This document shows, piece after piece, positions 25,922 through 34,583 of a DNA stretch of 64,000 bases (position 1 is the stretch's first letter; each line of letters opens with the position of its first letter). The notes below the pieces were generated by a model, which saw only the letters and a program-made list of their open reading frames with translations, was not told the origin of the DNA and did no database searches. Both the position numbers and the translations under genes were made by a program. The stretch is from JAXLYX01 sp046351215 (GTDB lineage Bacteria > Myxococcota_A > Polyangia > Polyangiales > Houyiibacteriaceae): positions 372,001-436,000 of the forward strand of contig JAXLYX010000008.1 in NCBI GenBank assembly GCA_046351215.1, written 5' to 3'.

Positions 25922-26314
25922 ATGAGGGGGGCCATCGAGTTCGAGTACGACGTCGCTCGTGACGTGGTGATCGCCACGCCGCATTGGCGGATCGAGACCG
26001 AGGACGACGTGCGCGCGTGGTATGCGCAGTACGAGGCGTACTTCGAGCCGCTCGGCCGTCGCGTCGACGTCGTCTTCGTGCTCGACCACTTCGACCTGCG
26101 CCCCGCGCTCGGCGTGCTCTGGGGCGAGTACCGGGCGAGGATGCAGCAGTGCAATACGCGCTACTCGATCCGCGTGCATCCGAGCCTCGGCGTGAAGCTC
26201 TACGTGCGGACGAGCGGCAACCGACACGGCGCCATGACGGACGAGGCGCCCGATCTCGAGTCCGCCTACGCGCGCCTCGAGGAGCTGCGCAGTCGAGGTG
26301 GCTCCGGAGCGTAG
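25922..26314 (+). CDS. Hypothetical protein, STAS-like
   Basis: A 130-residue soluble protein: MRGAIEFEYDVARDVVIATPHWRIETEDDVRAWYAQYEAYFEPLG. The alternation of strands and helices, and the phrase VDVVFVLDHFDLRP, resemble small STAS/SpoIIAA-type domains common in myxobacterial genomes, but I would not assign it. It lies between the ABC1 gene and a membrane protein on the same strand, 55 bp and 68 bp away. Confidence 0.6.
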   Translation: MRGAIEFEYDVARDVVIATPHWRIETEDDVRAWYAQYEAYFEPLGRRVDVVFVLDHFDLRPALGVLWGEYRARMQQCNTRYSIRVHPSLGVKLYVRTSGNRHGAMTDEAPDLESAYARLEELRSRGGSGA

Positions 26315-26382
26315 GCACAGGGGCGCCGACGCATGCACGGGTTCCGCTTCCGTTCGGCGCGCACGTGGGCCACGCTCCCGCC

Positions 26383-27999
26383 ATGCCGAAGGTCGGAGCC
26401 CGCTTCCGCGACCCCCGCGCGCAGGGCCTCCTCGGCCTGCTCGTCTTCGGTCTCTCCGTCCCGCTCGCGCTCCACGGGATCGCGAACGACTTCCTGCCCG
26501 GGCCCGAGGGCGAGGGCGCCGCAGCCGCGCTCGTCGCGGCGAGGAACTCGCTGCGCTTCCACGTGCTCGGCGCGGCGCCCGCGTATTCCGGGCTCGTCCC
26601 GCCTCCGCCTACGGCCTTCGCGACGTCTGCGCCGCTGCTCACGCACCTCCACGTGACGCTCGCGGTCGCGCTCTTCGGAGAGGCCTCGTGGGTTCCCCGT
26701 CTCGTCCCGCTGTTCTACGGGCTCGCGACCCAGCTCCTGCTCTTCGGACTCGTGCGTGCCCGCCGCGGTGCGCTGGCCGCGTCCGCCACCGTCCTCGCCT
26801 ACGCGCTCGTCCCCCTCGCGGCGACGGGAGCGACCGTCGTCCGTCCGGCCGCAGGAGGCCTCTTCTTCGCGCTGCTCTTCGTCGCCGCCTCGCTGCGCTT
26901 CGACGAGACGCGCGGGCGGCGCGCGGCGGTCGTCGCGCTCGTCGCCCTCGCGCTCGCCACGCATTTCGATCGCGCCTGCCACCTCCTCGCGCTCGTCGTC
27001 GCGGCGCAGGGCCTCGTCAGCGCACGGCGGAGCACGTCGGCCGACGAGCGTCGCGCGTCGGGCGCCTTCGCCGTCGCGATCCTCCTCGCTTCCCTCGCGA
27101 GCGCCTGTGTCGACGCCGCCCTCGTGCTCGTCGTGCGGGGCTCGTTCGGCGCCTCGGCCTCCCGCACCGGCGATGGGCTCGCGGCCGATCTCGTCCGCGT
27201 CGCGAGCCACGCCCACGAGCTCGTCGGGAACGTCTTCCTCTTCCTCCTCGTGGCCTACCTCGTCGTCCTTCTCGTGAAATGGAGACGTGGAGCGATCGAC
27301 GCGCTCGATCGCGCCGCGCTCCTCTTCCTCGCGCTCTCGCTCGGCGCGTCGGTCCTCTTCCACGCCGAATCCGCGATCGACGCCTCTCGCGTGGTCTACC
27401 TCCTGCCGACGGTCGCCCTCGCGGCGTCGAGCCTGCTCCCACCCGCCGGCGTGCGCGCACGAGAGCGCGCGCTCGGCGGCCTCGCCCTCGCCGTCTGCCT
27501 CCTCGTCGCGCTGCCCGAGACCGTCTGGAAGGTGCGTGCGCGTTTCGCCTCCGGATTCGGCTCGTTCGCGGCCGCGTACGACGATCGCTACGTCGAGCTC
27601 GAGGCCTGGGAGCACGCGCTCGCGGCGATCCCCCCTGCACGCAGGGAGGTCTTCGTCCACGCGAGCGTCCCCCTCGATGCCCTGATGCTCGCGCGGGCCG
27701 ACGCGCCCGTGCGTTCGTTCACCACGCTCGCGGACGTCGTCGCGAGGCCTCCGGCCACGCGCGGCGGACATCGGCTCGTCCTCGTGGATCTCATGACGGC
27801 GGGCGTCGTGCCCGGGCTGCCGGAGGCGGCCGCGGCCCATCGCACGACGATCCACCAAGGGCGCTTCCTGGTCCTCGATCTCGACGCTCCGGGCCGGGGA
27901 GTCGCCGGCTATCGCATCCGGCCCCTGTCCATGTCGCGGTGGCGGGCGTTCTGGGGGAACCCGTACCGCCCCGCCGTCGTCTGGGATCCGATCGGCTGA
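26383..27999 (+). CDS. GT-C-like multi-spanning membrane protein
   Basis: A 538-residue polytopic protein with about nine to eleven transmembrane helices and a C-terminal soluble domain (about residues 395-538). The N-terminal topology, with a long first periplasmic loop after TM1 containing DFLPGPEGEGAAAAL, is like glycosyltransferases of the GT39/PMT_2 or ArnT class, where an acidic residue in that loop is catalytic. The rest shows no GT motif I can name. It could act on lipid-linked sugars at the periplasmic face. No other cell-envelope biosynthesis gene sits beside it. Confidence 0.55.
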   Translation: MPKVGARFRDPRAQGLLGLLVFGLSVPLALHGIANDFLPGPEGEGAAAALVAARNSLRFHVLGAAPAYSGLVPPPPTAFATSAPLLTHLHVTLAVALFGEASWVPRLVPLFYGLATQLLLFGLVRARRGALAASATVLAYALVPLAATGATVVRPAAGGLFFALLFVAASLRFDETRGRRAAVVALVALALATHFDRACHLLALVVAAQGLVSARRSTSADERRASGAFAVAILLASLASACVDAALVLVVRGSFGASASRTGDGLAADLVRVASHAHELVGNVFLFLLVAYLVVLLVKWRRGAIDALDRAALLFLALSLGASVLFHAESAIDASRVVYLLPTVALAASSLLPPAGVRARERALGGLALAVCLLVALPETVWKVRARFASGFGSFAAAYDDRYVELEAWEHALAAIPPARREVFVHASVPLDALMLARADAPVRSFTTLADVVARPPATRGGHRLVLVDLMTAGVVPGLPEAAAAHRTTIHQGRFLVLDLDAPGRGVAGYRIRPLSMSRWRAFWGNPYRPAVVWDPIG

Positions 28000-28058
28000 G
28001 GGCGAGCCTCCACCCTTTGGCGTATCCGTCGGGCATTTCCCGACAGAGTCACGAATAG

Positions 28059-28073
28059 TCACAACAAATGTGA
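28059..28073. promoter_or_regulatory. Inverted repeat upstream of the lipoxygenase gene
   Basis: TCACA and TGTGA half-sites separated by five bases, 67 bp before the lipoxygenase start, in an AT-rich 141-bp intergenic region. Nearby there are two GTCAC direct repeats (28048 and 28058) and a GTCGGG/CCCGAC hairpin (28028-28044). The half-sites face in the opposite sense to a CRP site. Its function is unproven. Confidence 0.35.
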
Positions 28074-28140
28074 TCTGTATCGCGACAAAGCATGGCAGAC
28101 CAGACCTCTGAAGGCGAGCCGTAGCCCGAGGGAGGTCCCG

Positions 28141-29793
28141 ATGTCCGCGTCCATCCGTCCCATGCGTCTGCTCGAGGGGGCCGCCGAAGCCGAGCCCACC
28201 GAGCCGACCTCCGGCATCCGGGCCCGCCTCGACGCGCCCTCCCGCCCCGACCGGGGGAGTGATGTCGCGCCGAAGGCGCGCGTGTCGGAGGAGCCGAAGG
28301 CGCGCGTGTCGGAGGAGCCGAAGGCACGCGTGTCGGACGAGCCGAAGGCGCGCGTGTCGGAGGAGCCGAAGGCGCGCCGCGCCGCGGTGCTCCCCCCGCT
28401 CGTGCGCGGGCCCTGGCCCCAGCCCTCGCCCTGGTTCCCGGACCGGATGGTGCCCGCCGTGCTCCACGTCCCCGAGGACGTGAAGCGCGATTGGTTCCGC
28501 AACGTCCGCATGCGCTACCTCCGGCAGCTCGTCACGGAGACGCCGGGCGTCTACCTCTGGGCGAAGCGGAATCCGGGTCTCCGCCCGGTCTCGGACGCGC
28601 GCTTCGTCGAGCTCGTCACGGACGCGACGATCTCGAAGTTCCTCACGCCGGACCTCGACGCGCAGGACCGCCGCCTGTTCGTGACCTTCCTCGATCGCGA
28701 GGGCGCATTCTACAAGGCCGACTTCCGCGTGATGGCGCTCGTCGAGGACGACGCCGAGAGCAGCGCGGTCCCGTCGGTCGTGCTCTTCCGTCGCGATGCC
28801 GACGGACGGTACGAGGTGCGCGCGATCGCGCTCCGGGACCAGGTCTTCGATCCTCGCGACGGAGACGCGTGGGAGCTCGCGAAGTACTTCGCGCTCCAGG
28901 GCGCGGGCGTCGGCCAGACGCTCTACATGCACCCCCGCCTCCACTTCCCGACCGACGCGATCGTCGCGATCGCTTCCACGCGCCTCCCCGACGGACACGT
29001 GCTGAAGGAGCTGCTCCGCCCGCACTTCCGGCTCGAGCTCGGCATCAGCGATTCGGTGCTCCACGGAACGCGCAGCGTGCTCCGGCCCGGGCACGTCTAC
29101 TCGCCGTATCCAGGCACGCACGCCGAGAGCCTGTCGATCGTGCAGACGCTCTGGACGGGTTTCCGCCACGACGACGGAGCGCCGAGCGCCGCGTACCCGC
29201 CGTATCGCTTCCCGCTCGATCCGCCCACGATCCACTCGCCCTACGGAACCTTCCTCGCGCGCTACTTCGAGACGATCCTCTCCTTCGTCACCGAGGTGCT
29301 CGAGGCCGTTCCGCTCACCGATCCCGACGTGCTCGGCTTCGCGCACCACGCGGCCGAGTGGATCCCCGGCTTCCCGGACGCGCACGACATCGTCGTGCCG
29401 GAGCAGAGGGCCCGGGCGATCGCCTCCGTGATCTTCTCCATCACGGTGGCACACAGCGCGGACCATCACCTCTACGCGCAGATCGATCCACGCGAGGTTC
29501 CCTTCCGTCTCAAGGCGAAGCCCCCGCGCCGCGGCGAGCCGACCCGCTTCGACCGTCGGACGCTCGTCTCGACCCGCGATCTCGTCGCCTACGCGATGTG
29601 CTCGCGGATGTACTTCCACCCGCACGTCGTCGAGCGGCTCGTCGACGTCCGCTACGACTTCGAGCCTGTCTCCCTGCGCAACGCGGCCGAGCGCTTCCAC
29701 GCGGCCCTCCGCGCGACGGAGCGGGGGATCACGAGGGACGGCCTGCGGAACTACGTGCCTCTCGATCGCATCGCCTCGAGCGTCCAGTTCTGA
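28141..29793 (+). CDS. Lipoxygenase-family protein, atypical
   Basis: A 550-residue protein of the lipoxygenase fold without a PLAT domain. The first about 80 residues carry a basic/acidic repeat (see 28270-28377). Fe-ligand candidates are H264 and H268 in MHPRLH, H286 in DGHVLKELL, and H295 in RPHFRLELG; the spacing from H268 to H286 and H295 (18 and 9) is exactly that of soybean H504-H522-H531. However, the first two His are separated by three residues, not four. The C-terminal half has H438 and H442 (HSADHH; the second takes the Asn position) and ends in IASSVQF, with Phe replacing the terminal Ile. The enzyme would oxygenate a polyunsaturated lipid if active. Confidence 0.8.
   Translation: MSASIRPMRLLEGAAEAEPTEPTSGIRARLDAPSRPDRGSDVAPKARVSEEPKARVSEEPKARVSDEPKARVSEEPKARRAAVLPPLVRGPWPQPSPWFPDRMVPAVLHVPEDVKRDWFRNVRMRYLRQLVTETPGVYLWAKRNPGLRPVSDARFVELVTDATISKFLTPDLDAQDRRLFVTFLDREGAFYKADFRVMALVEDDAESSAVPSVVLFRRDADGRYEVRAIALRDQVFDPRDGDAWELAKYFALQGAGVGQTLYMHPRLHFPTDAIVAIASTRLPDGHVLKELLRPHFRLELGISDSVLHGTRSVLRPGHVYSPYPGTHAESLSIVQTLWTGFRHDDGAPSAAYPPYRFPLDPPTIHSPYGTFLARYFETILSFVTEVLEAVPLTDPDVLGFAHHAAEWIPGFPDAHDIVVPEQRARAIASVIFSITVAHSADHHLYAQIDPREVPFRLKAKPPRRGEPTRFDRRTLVSTRDLVAYAMCSRMYFHPHVVERLVDVRYDFEPVSLRNAAERFHAALRATERGITRDGLRNYVPLDRIASSVQF
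28270..28377 (+). repeat. 24-bp tandem repeat in the lipoxygenase N-terminus
   Basis: Four full copies and a half copy of a 24-bp unit starting CCGAAGGCGCGCGTGTCGGA (units at 28270, 28294, 28318 and 28342, partial at 28366). They encode PKARVSEE repeated four and a half times. Copies differ at only one or two bases. A charged, likely disordered spacer whose length may vary by slippage without changing frame. Confidence 0.9.
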
Positions 29794-29844
29794 AGCGCGG
29801 CGCGTTCGCCTCCGTGATAGAAGCGCACGCGGAGGCGAAGGCGC

Positions 29845-30681
29845 ATGGCAGGCGGCCGGAAGAGGCGCGAGCGCGGGATCGGCGAGCGGATCCTGACGGT
29901 CTTCGGGGACCTGAAGGTCTTCCCGCATCCGATGTTCCTGGTCTACGACCCGAAGAGCTACGCCGTGCGGGCGGAGGAGATCCGCTTCCTGCTCGACTGC
30001 ATCGAGCCCGGCGACATCCTCGTGCGGGGCTACCGCAACTACCTCGACGGCTACTTCATCCCCGGCTACTTCACGCACGTCGGTCTCTACGTCGGCGACA
30101 TCGACGAAGCCGATCGCGACGTCGTGGAGAACGAGGAAGGGCTCGGGGCCTTCCGTCCCGGACCTCAGCGCGTGGTCCATGCGATGGCCGAGGGCGTCTT
30201 CATGGAGGACCTCCTCCAATTCGTGCGCTGCGACTCGCTCTGCGTGCTCCGCCTGCCCGAGTGGGTGGAGGGTCGTGCGGCCACGGGGCCGCTCGCGCGA
30301 GGTCGCCGCGGGTCCGCCGAGCCTGCGTTCGACAGCGACGAAGAGGCGATCTTCGAGGCGCTCTCGACGGGAGGGAAGGTGCATCGGAGCCGAATCGTGC
30401 CGGTGCTCCGCCGTCGGGCGCTCTCCCGCCTCGGCACCGATTACGACTTCGACTTCGACTTCGCCGATTCGAGGACGCTCTCGTGCACCGAGCTCGTGCA
30501 CTTCGCGATGCGCTGCCTCGCGCCCTTCCACGGGCTCGCGCCCGAGCCGAGGACGGTGCTCGGCCTGCTCACGCGCACGATCCTCGAGCCCGATCGCTTC
30601 CTGCAGGTCCCGGGGCTCGAGCGCGTGATGGCGACGCGCGCGATCCCTCGCGACATCCGCCGCGCCTACGACCTGCCCTAG
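29845..30681 (+). CDS. YiiX-like permuted papain fold enzyme
   Basis: A 278-residue protein of the permuted NlpC/P60 superfamily (YiiX/YebB-like, PF05708). The PGDILVRG opening, the catalytic His in YFTHVGLYVG (about residue 78), and the Cys in LSCTELV (about residue 214) come in the reversed order typical of permuted papain enzymes. There is no signal peptide. Such enzymes hydrolyse amide or acyl bonds in lipids or peptides. It starts 51 bp after the lipoxygenase with a GGAGG site, so the two are likely cotranscribed and could act on the same lipid, which is inference. Confidence 0.85.
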   Translation: MAGGRKRRERGIGERILTVFGDLKVFPHPMFLVYDPKSYAVRAEEIRFLLDCIEPGDILVRGYRNYLDGYFIPGYFTHVGLYVGDIDEADRDVVENEEGLGAFRPGPQRVVHAMAEGVFMEDLLQFVRCDSLCVLRLPEWVEGRAATGPLARGRRGSAEPAFDSDEEAIFEALSTGGKVHRSRIVPVLRRRALSRLGTDYDFDFDFADSRTLSCTELVHFAMRCLAPFHGLAPEPRTVLGLLTRTILEPDRFLQVPGLERVMATRAIPRDIRRAYDLP

Positions 30682-30836
30682 ACGGCAGAGCGCTCGACCC
30701 ACGGACTCCGCCTGCGCGACGCACGAGCGCGAGGGTGGGAGGGTGGGCTCCGGAGTCGGAGGGTCGCGCCGTCCGCGGTTCCGGACGGGAGGTGCACCCA
30801 TTGGCGATCGGGGGAAACGGTCGATAGGTTGATCGC

Positions 30837-31451
30837 ATGGGCATCGCGCACGTCGTCCCGTCGAACCGCCGCATGATCGTCGAGCTGCCCGCGGCCATCC
30901 GTCCCGCGACGGCAGTGAAGGGCTCGCTCCTCCAGTCGTCGCTCGCCGCCGTCGAGCGACTCGGGCTGACCGAGCCGTACTTCCGGCACCTCGGTCCCGA
31001 GCACGCCGCCGCGATCCGTCAGGTCGTGGTCGGGCAATGGCATCCGATGGAGCTCGCCCTCGCTCATTACGGAGCGATCGAGAAGCTCGGCCTCGCGCCC
31101 CAGCAGTCGAAGCAGAACGGTCGCCTCGTCGCGGAGAAGGTGCAGGTCGGATTCGCGCGCATCGTGTTCCGCGGGATCGGGACCGCCGTGACACCGCTCG
31201 ACGCGTTGAGGCGAACGCCCGCGTTCTTCGAGCGTCTCATCGAGGGCGGTGCGGTCTCGGTGGAGCAACGCGGTCCGAAGGACGCCCACGTCGAGATCGT
31301 CCAGATCCCGATCGGGCGCTACGAGTACGTTCGCGAGGCCTGGGCCGGGATGTTCGAAGCGACGCTCGGTCTGCTCACACACCGGACGATGGTCCGGAAC
31401 GTTTCGGCGCGTGGCGGTGACCAGGTCAGCCTCGACATCGCCTGGGTCTGA
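30837..31451 (+). CDS. Hypothetical protein resembling the DUF2378/TIGR02265 myxobacterial family
   Basis: A 204-residue soluble protein. The layout (a strand-helix N-terminal part, the motif VKGSLLQSSLAAVERLG, and a C-terminal strand with GGDQVSLDIAWV) resembles a paralogous family found almost only in Myxobacteria (TIGR02265, DUF2378). No function is known for that family. This identification rests on pattern similarity only. A weak promoter-like pair (TTGGCG at 30801, GATAGG at 30823) is close to the start, so it may be transcribed on its own. Confidence 0.5.
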   Translation: MGIAHVVPSNRRMIVELPAAIRPATAVKGSLLQSSLAAVERLGLTEPYFRHLGPEHAAAIRQVVVGQWHPMELALAHYGAIEKLGLAPQQSKQNGRLVAEKVQVGFARIVFRGIGTAVTPLDALRRTPAFFERLIEGGAVSVEQRGPKDAHVEIVQIPIGRYEYVREAWAGMFEATLGLLTHRTMVRNVSARGGDQVSLDIAWV

Positions 31452-31506
31452 CGCTTTCGGCGGTTTCCACCTTCGCAAGGCTCCCCGCCTCGACGACAAT
31501 CGACGG

Positions 31507-31863
31507 ATGCGCAAGCGCCTCTTCCTCGGAAACGCGATCCTCGCCGTCCTCGCGGGCGTGCTCGTCTTCGTCCTCTCGAGGTCCGGGAGCGATGCGGCGA
31601 CGGCCGGGCTCACGGGGATCGGGGTCTTCTTCGTCCTCGCGTCCATCCACGGGATGAGGGTGATCAACGGCCTGCTCTCGCGCCTCGACGGAATCGAGGA
31701 GGCGGCCTTCCGCGCGGCGATGGGCGAATCGAACATCCGGCTCGGCGCGGTCGAGCCTCCCTACGACGGGCTCGCCTCGCGTCTCGATCGCCTCTTCGAG
31801 CGGCTCGACGAGAGCGCCTCCGACTCCGCCGAGACCGAGTCGAGCGGTCCGAACGTGGCCTGA
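31507..31863 (+). CDS. Small membrane protein, unknown
   Basis: A 118-residue protein with two N-terminal transmembrane helices (about residues 5-24 and 34-54) and a charged cytoplasmic tail from residue 58, rich in Asp and Ser. It has no known motif. It lies 55 bp after the previous gene and 106 bp before the SRPBCC gene. Confidence 0.6.
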   Translation: MRKRLFLGNAILAVLAGVLVFVLSRSGSDAATAGLTGIGVFFVLASIHGMRVINGLLSRLDGIEEAAFRAAMGESNIRLGAVEPPYDGLASRLDRLFERLDESASDSAETESSGPNVA

Positions 31864-31969
31864 GGATCGACCGCGGCTCACCCGGATGGGCGTCCTCCGT
31901 GGGGGGGCCGGCGGGCGCGTTCGGCCTTATGCTCGGCCGGCCCACCGAAGGCGGGCACGGAGGTAGCGC

Positions 31970-32395
31970 ATGTCGTTGCAGGTCGAGATCCACCAGGACT
32001 TCCCCCAGCCGCTCTCGCAGGTCTTCGCCGACCTCGCCGATCACGAGAAGCTCGGCCGCATCCTGGGAGCCCCGATGACACGGCTCGTCGACGGGAGCGG
32101 GGAAGGCGGCGTGAACGGCCTCGGCTCGGTGCGCAGGGTGGGCCCCCCGGTCCTCGGCTTCGAGGAGACGGTCGTCGGCTGGAAGAAGGACGAGCTCATC
32201 GAGTACACGGTGAGCAAGGGAGGCCCGATCAAGAACCACCTCGGCCGCATGATCTTCCGGGCGACGCCGAACGGCTGCCACCTCCACTACGTCATCACGT
32301 TCGACTCGAAGATCCCCTTCGCCGGACCCGCCATCCGCAACGTGCTGCAGAAGGCCGCGAGCGAGGCCCTCGCCCGCTACGCCAAGGGCGGCTGA
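31970..32395 (+). CDS. SRPBCC (START-like) family protein
   Basis: A 141-residue single-domain helix-grip protein of the polyketide-cyclase/dehydrase type. It begins with a strand and the phrase FPQPLSQVFADLADHEKLGRI typical of this fold, and ends with a long C-terminal helix. It may carry lipid or aromatic ligands or modulate an enzyme; there is no catalytic signature to decide. GGAGG precedes the ATG, and the gene is followed by a strong hairpin (32416-32446). Confidence 0.85.
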   Translation: MSLQVEIHQDFPQPLSQVFADLADHEKLGRILGAPMTRLVDGSGEGGVNGLGSVRRVGPPVLGFEETVVGWKKDELIEYTVSKGGPIKNHLGRMIFRATPNGCHLHYVITFDSKIPFAGPAIRNVLQKAASEALARYAKGG

Positions 32396-32415
32396 GAGAG
32401 GCGCGGGAAACGTTC

Positions 32416-32446
32416 ACGCCCCCGTGAAGCCGCTTCACGGGGGCGT
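32416..32446. terminator. Perfect 15-bp inverted repeat downstream of the SRPBCC gene
   Basis: ACGCCCCCGTGAAGC is followed, after one base, by its exact reverse complement, giving a 14-15-bp stem with a very short loop, 21 bp after the SRPBCC stop. It is followed by GTGCTGCGTTTG, a poor U-tract, so it is either an intrinsic terminator of moderate quality or a site where transcript ends are protected. Confidence 0.65.
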
Positions 32447-32538
32447 GCTGCGTTTGCCACAGGCGGACGCTCCGCCGCGCCCCGAGGCGCGTTTCACCGC
32501 GGGATCCGGCTGGAACGGGCCTTGCTCTCCACGGGAGC

Positions 32539-34548
32539 ATGGGACCTCTCCACTTCCGCTCGTCCGAGCGGCGACGGCTTCGTCCGTCCTCCGTCCGGAC
32601 CTCGGCGGGCGCTCCACGCCCGTACACGCTTCCGTCCGAGCGACGCCGCATCGACGCCTTCGATCGAACGCTCACGGTCGCGTTCGTCTTCAGCGGAGTC
32701 GAGGCGCTTCTCTGGCTCGCGCTCTACCTTCGTCCCGGCCCGACCGGCGCCCCCTTCGCGCTCGATCCCGTCCATTACCTCTTCCACGCGCTCGCGTACT
32801 CCGGCTTCGGGGTGCTGCTCGCCTCGACGCCGTTCTTCGTCCTCGCGCACGCACGACGCGGCTCGCGGCGAGCCATCGACACCCAGATCGCGCTCCTCGT
32901 GCTGCTCGGTCTCGTGGGGCAGCTCGATCGCGAGCTCCAGCGCTTCCTCGGAACGCATCTCACGCTCGACTGGTGCCGCGTCTACCTCGGCCACGGACAC
33001 GCGCCGAGCGCGATCGTCGAAGCCTTGCGCGCCGACGCCGCGCTTCCCTACTCGTCCCTCGTCCTCGCGCTCCCGGTGATCGTCGCCGCGCCGATCGCGC
33101 GCGTGGCCGCACGCCGCGTCCGCTGGCCGCGGCCCTCGAGGCGCTACGACGTCGTCGTGCTGGCGCTCGCCCTCGCCGTGCCTTCCGTCGTGTGGAACCT
33201 CCCGGGCGGAAGAGGACGTCAGTCGAAGATCCGGCCGGCCAGCCTCCTCGTGTGGCACGAGCTCGTCGGCGCGCTCGGCGAGGGCTCGTCCGCTCCCGCC
33301 GACGTGGAACGCGAGGCCCGCGCGTACCAGCGGTGGTGGAGCTCCCTCGATCCGACGGGAGGATGGCGCTTCCCGGATCCGGCCCGGCCGCTCTACCGAG
33401 AGCCCGTGGCGCGTGCGCCGAGGCCCGTCCGTAGACCGAGCTTCGTGGTGGTCGTCCTCGAGACCTTCCGTGCGCGCGACGTCGGAGCGTTCCGGCCGTC
33501 GGGGACGGCCGGCAGCCCGACGCCCTTCCTCGACTCGCTGGCGAGGGCGCCGGAGTCCTCCGTCTATCCGCGGCACACGGCGAACACGTTGCCCACGGTC
33601 TATGCGTTCATGGCTCTCCACACGGGGATCCCGGGCCATTCGCGGCATGCGGTCGCGAGCGCCTACACGCACCTCGAGCTCGACGCGTATCCCGCGGCGC
33701 TCCGTCGGCACGGCTACCGCGCGATGCTCTTCACCGGCTCCGATCCCGATTGGGACAACCAACGCGTCTTCGCCGACCGCTGGTACGACGAGGTGCACTA
33801 CGACCCCTCGGATCGCGAGCGGGATCGAGAGGTGTTCCGCCGGGCGGCTGCGCGGATCCGCGAGGTCGGACGGAGCGGCCGGCCCTTCGTCGCGACGCTC
33901 CTCTCGATCTCGAACCACTATCCCTTCCGCGAGCCCGGTGCTCCGCGCGTCGCCGTCGACGTCCGGAGGCCCGTCGTGGACCGCCTCCACGACACCATGC
34001 GCTACACCGACACGGCCCTCGCCGAGCTCGTGCGGAGCCTTCGCGACGAGCCCTTCGCCGAGGACACGATCCTGATCGTCACGGGTGACCACGGCTACGA
34101 TCTCGGCGAGCACGGGGCGGCCTCGGGCCACACGAACCTACGACACGAGAGCGTCTGGGTCCCGCTCGTGATCCACGGACGCGCCTCGACGTTGCCCAAG
34201 GGCTTCCGTCCGGAGGTCACGAGCCACGTCGATCTCGCTCCGACGATCCTCGAGCTCGCGGGCATCGTGGAGCCGAACGTCTTCGTCGGACACTCGCTGC
34301 TCCACCCTCCTCCCGGAGGCGGCGAGGCCTTCGCCTCGAAGGACGGGAGCTTCGCGCTCGAGACCCGCGACGTCGCCTTCGTCGCGAACGTCGGCCAGGC
34401 GGAGGTCGCGTACGCGGGAGCGGATCGGTTGCAGCAGCATCCGATCGCCATCCCCGCGGGAGCGCGTGCCCACGCCGAGGCGGTCTTCGACTTCCTCCCG
34501 GCGGTGGTCGATTTCTCGTACGCGCGAGGCCGCCTCGGGATGCGCTAG
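32539..34548 (+). CDS. LTA-synthase-like phosphoglycerol transferase / sulfatase family protein
   Basis: A 669-residue protein with about five N-terminal transmembrane helices and a C-terminal alkaline-phosphatase-superfamily domain from about residue 300. The nucleophile Thr is in the YPRHTANTLPTVYAF stretch (about 347-353), and the metal site is completed by TGDHGYDLGEHG near residue 520. Related enzymes transfer phosphoglycerol or phosphoethanolamine onto lipids or glycans. Gram-negative relatives often modify periplasmic glucans. Which group is transferred cannot be read here. It stands alone, with a PanE-like gene 35 bp downstream. Confidence 0.82.
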   Translation: MGPLHFRSSERRRLRPSSVRTSAGAPRPYTLPSERRRIDAFDRTLTVAFVFSGVEALLWLALYLRPGPTGAPFALDPVHYLFHALAYSGFGVLLASTPFFVLAHARRGSRRAIDTQIALLVLLGLVGQLDRELQRFLGTHLTLDWCRVYLGHGHAPSAIVEALRADAALPYSSLVLALPVIVAAPIARVAARRVRWPRPSRRYDVVVLALALAVPSVVWNLPGGRGRQSKIRPASLLVWHELVGALGEGSSAPADVEREARAYQRWWSSLDPTGGWRFPDPARPLYREPVARAPRPVRRPSFVVVVLETFRARDVGAFRPSGTAGSPTPFLDSLARAPESSVYPRHTANTLPTVYAFMALHTGIPGHSRHAVASAYTHLELDAYPAALRRHGYRAMLFTGSDPDWDNQRVFADRWYDEVHYDPSDRERDREVFRRAAARIREVGRSGRPFVATLLSISNHYPFREPGAPRVAVDVRRPVVDRLHDTMRYTDTALAELVRSLRDEPFAEDTILIVTGDHGYDLGEHGAASGHTNLRHESVWVPLVIHGRASTLPKGFRPEVTSHVDLAPTILELAGIVEPNVFVGHSLLHPPPGGGEAFASKDGSFALETRDVAFVANVGQAEVAYAGADRLQQHPIAIPAGARAHAEAVFDFLPAVVDFSYARGRLGMR

Positions 34549-34583
34549 CTCGTAGCCACCTGTTTCGTGCATCCTCCCGCCCC

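Noticed and set aside
28059..28073. CRP/FNR binding site
   Set aside because: The half-sites are in inverted order (TCACA then TGTGA, five bases apart) compared with the CRP consensus (TGTGA-N6-TCACA). Only a generic dyad is claimed.
28270..28377. Possible CRISPR-like array because of short regular repeats
   Set aside because: The repeats are contiguous, have no unique spacers, and are in frame inside a coding gene as an eight-residue protein repeat.
26266..31194. A 1642-codon minus-strand open frame
   Set aside because: It lies antisense to several clear genes (membrane protein, lipoxygenase, permuted papain enzyme) and has shadow composition, with no domains or starts.
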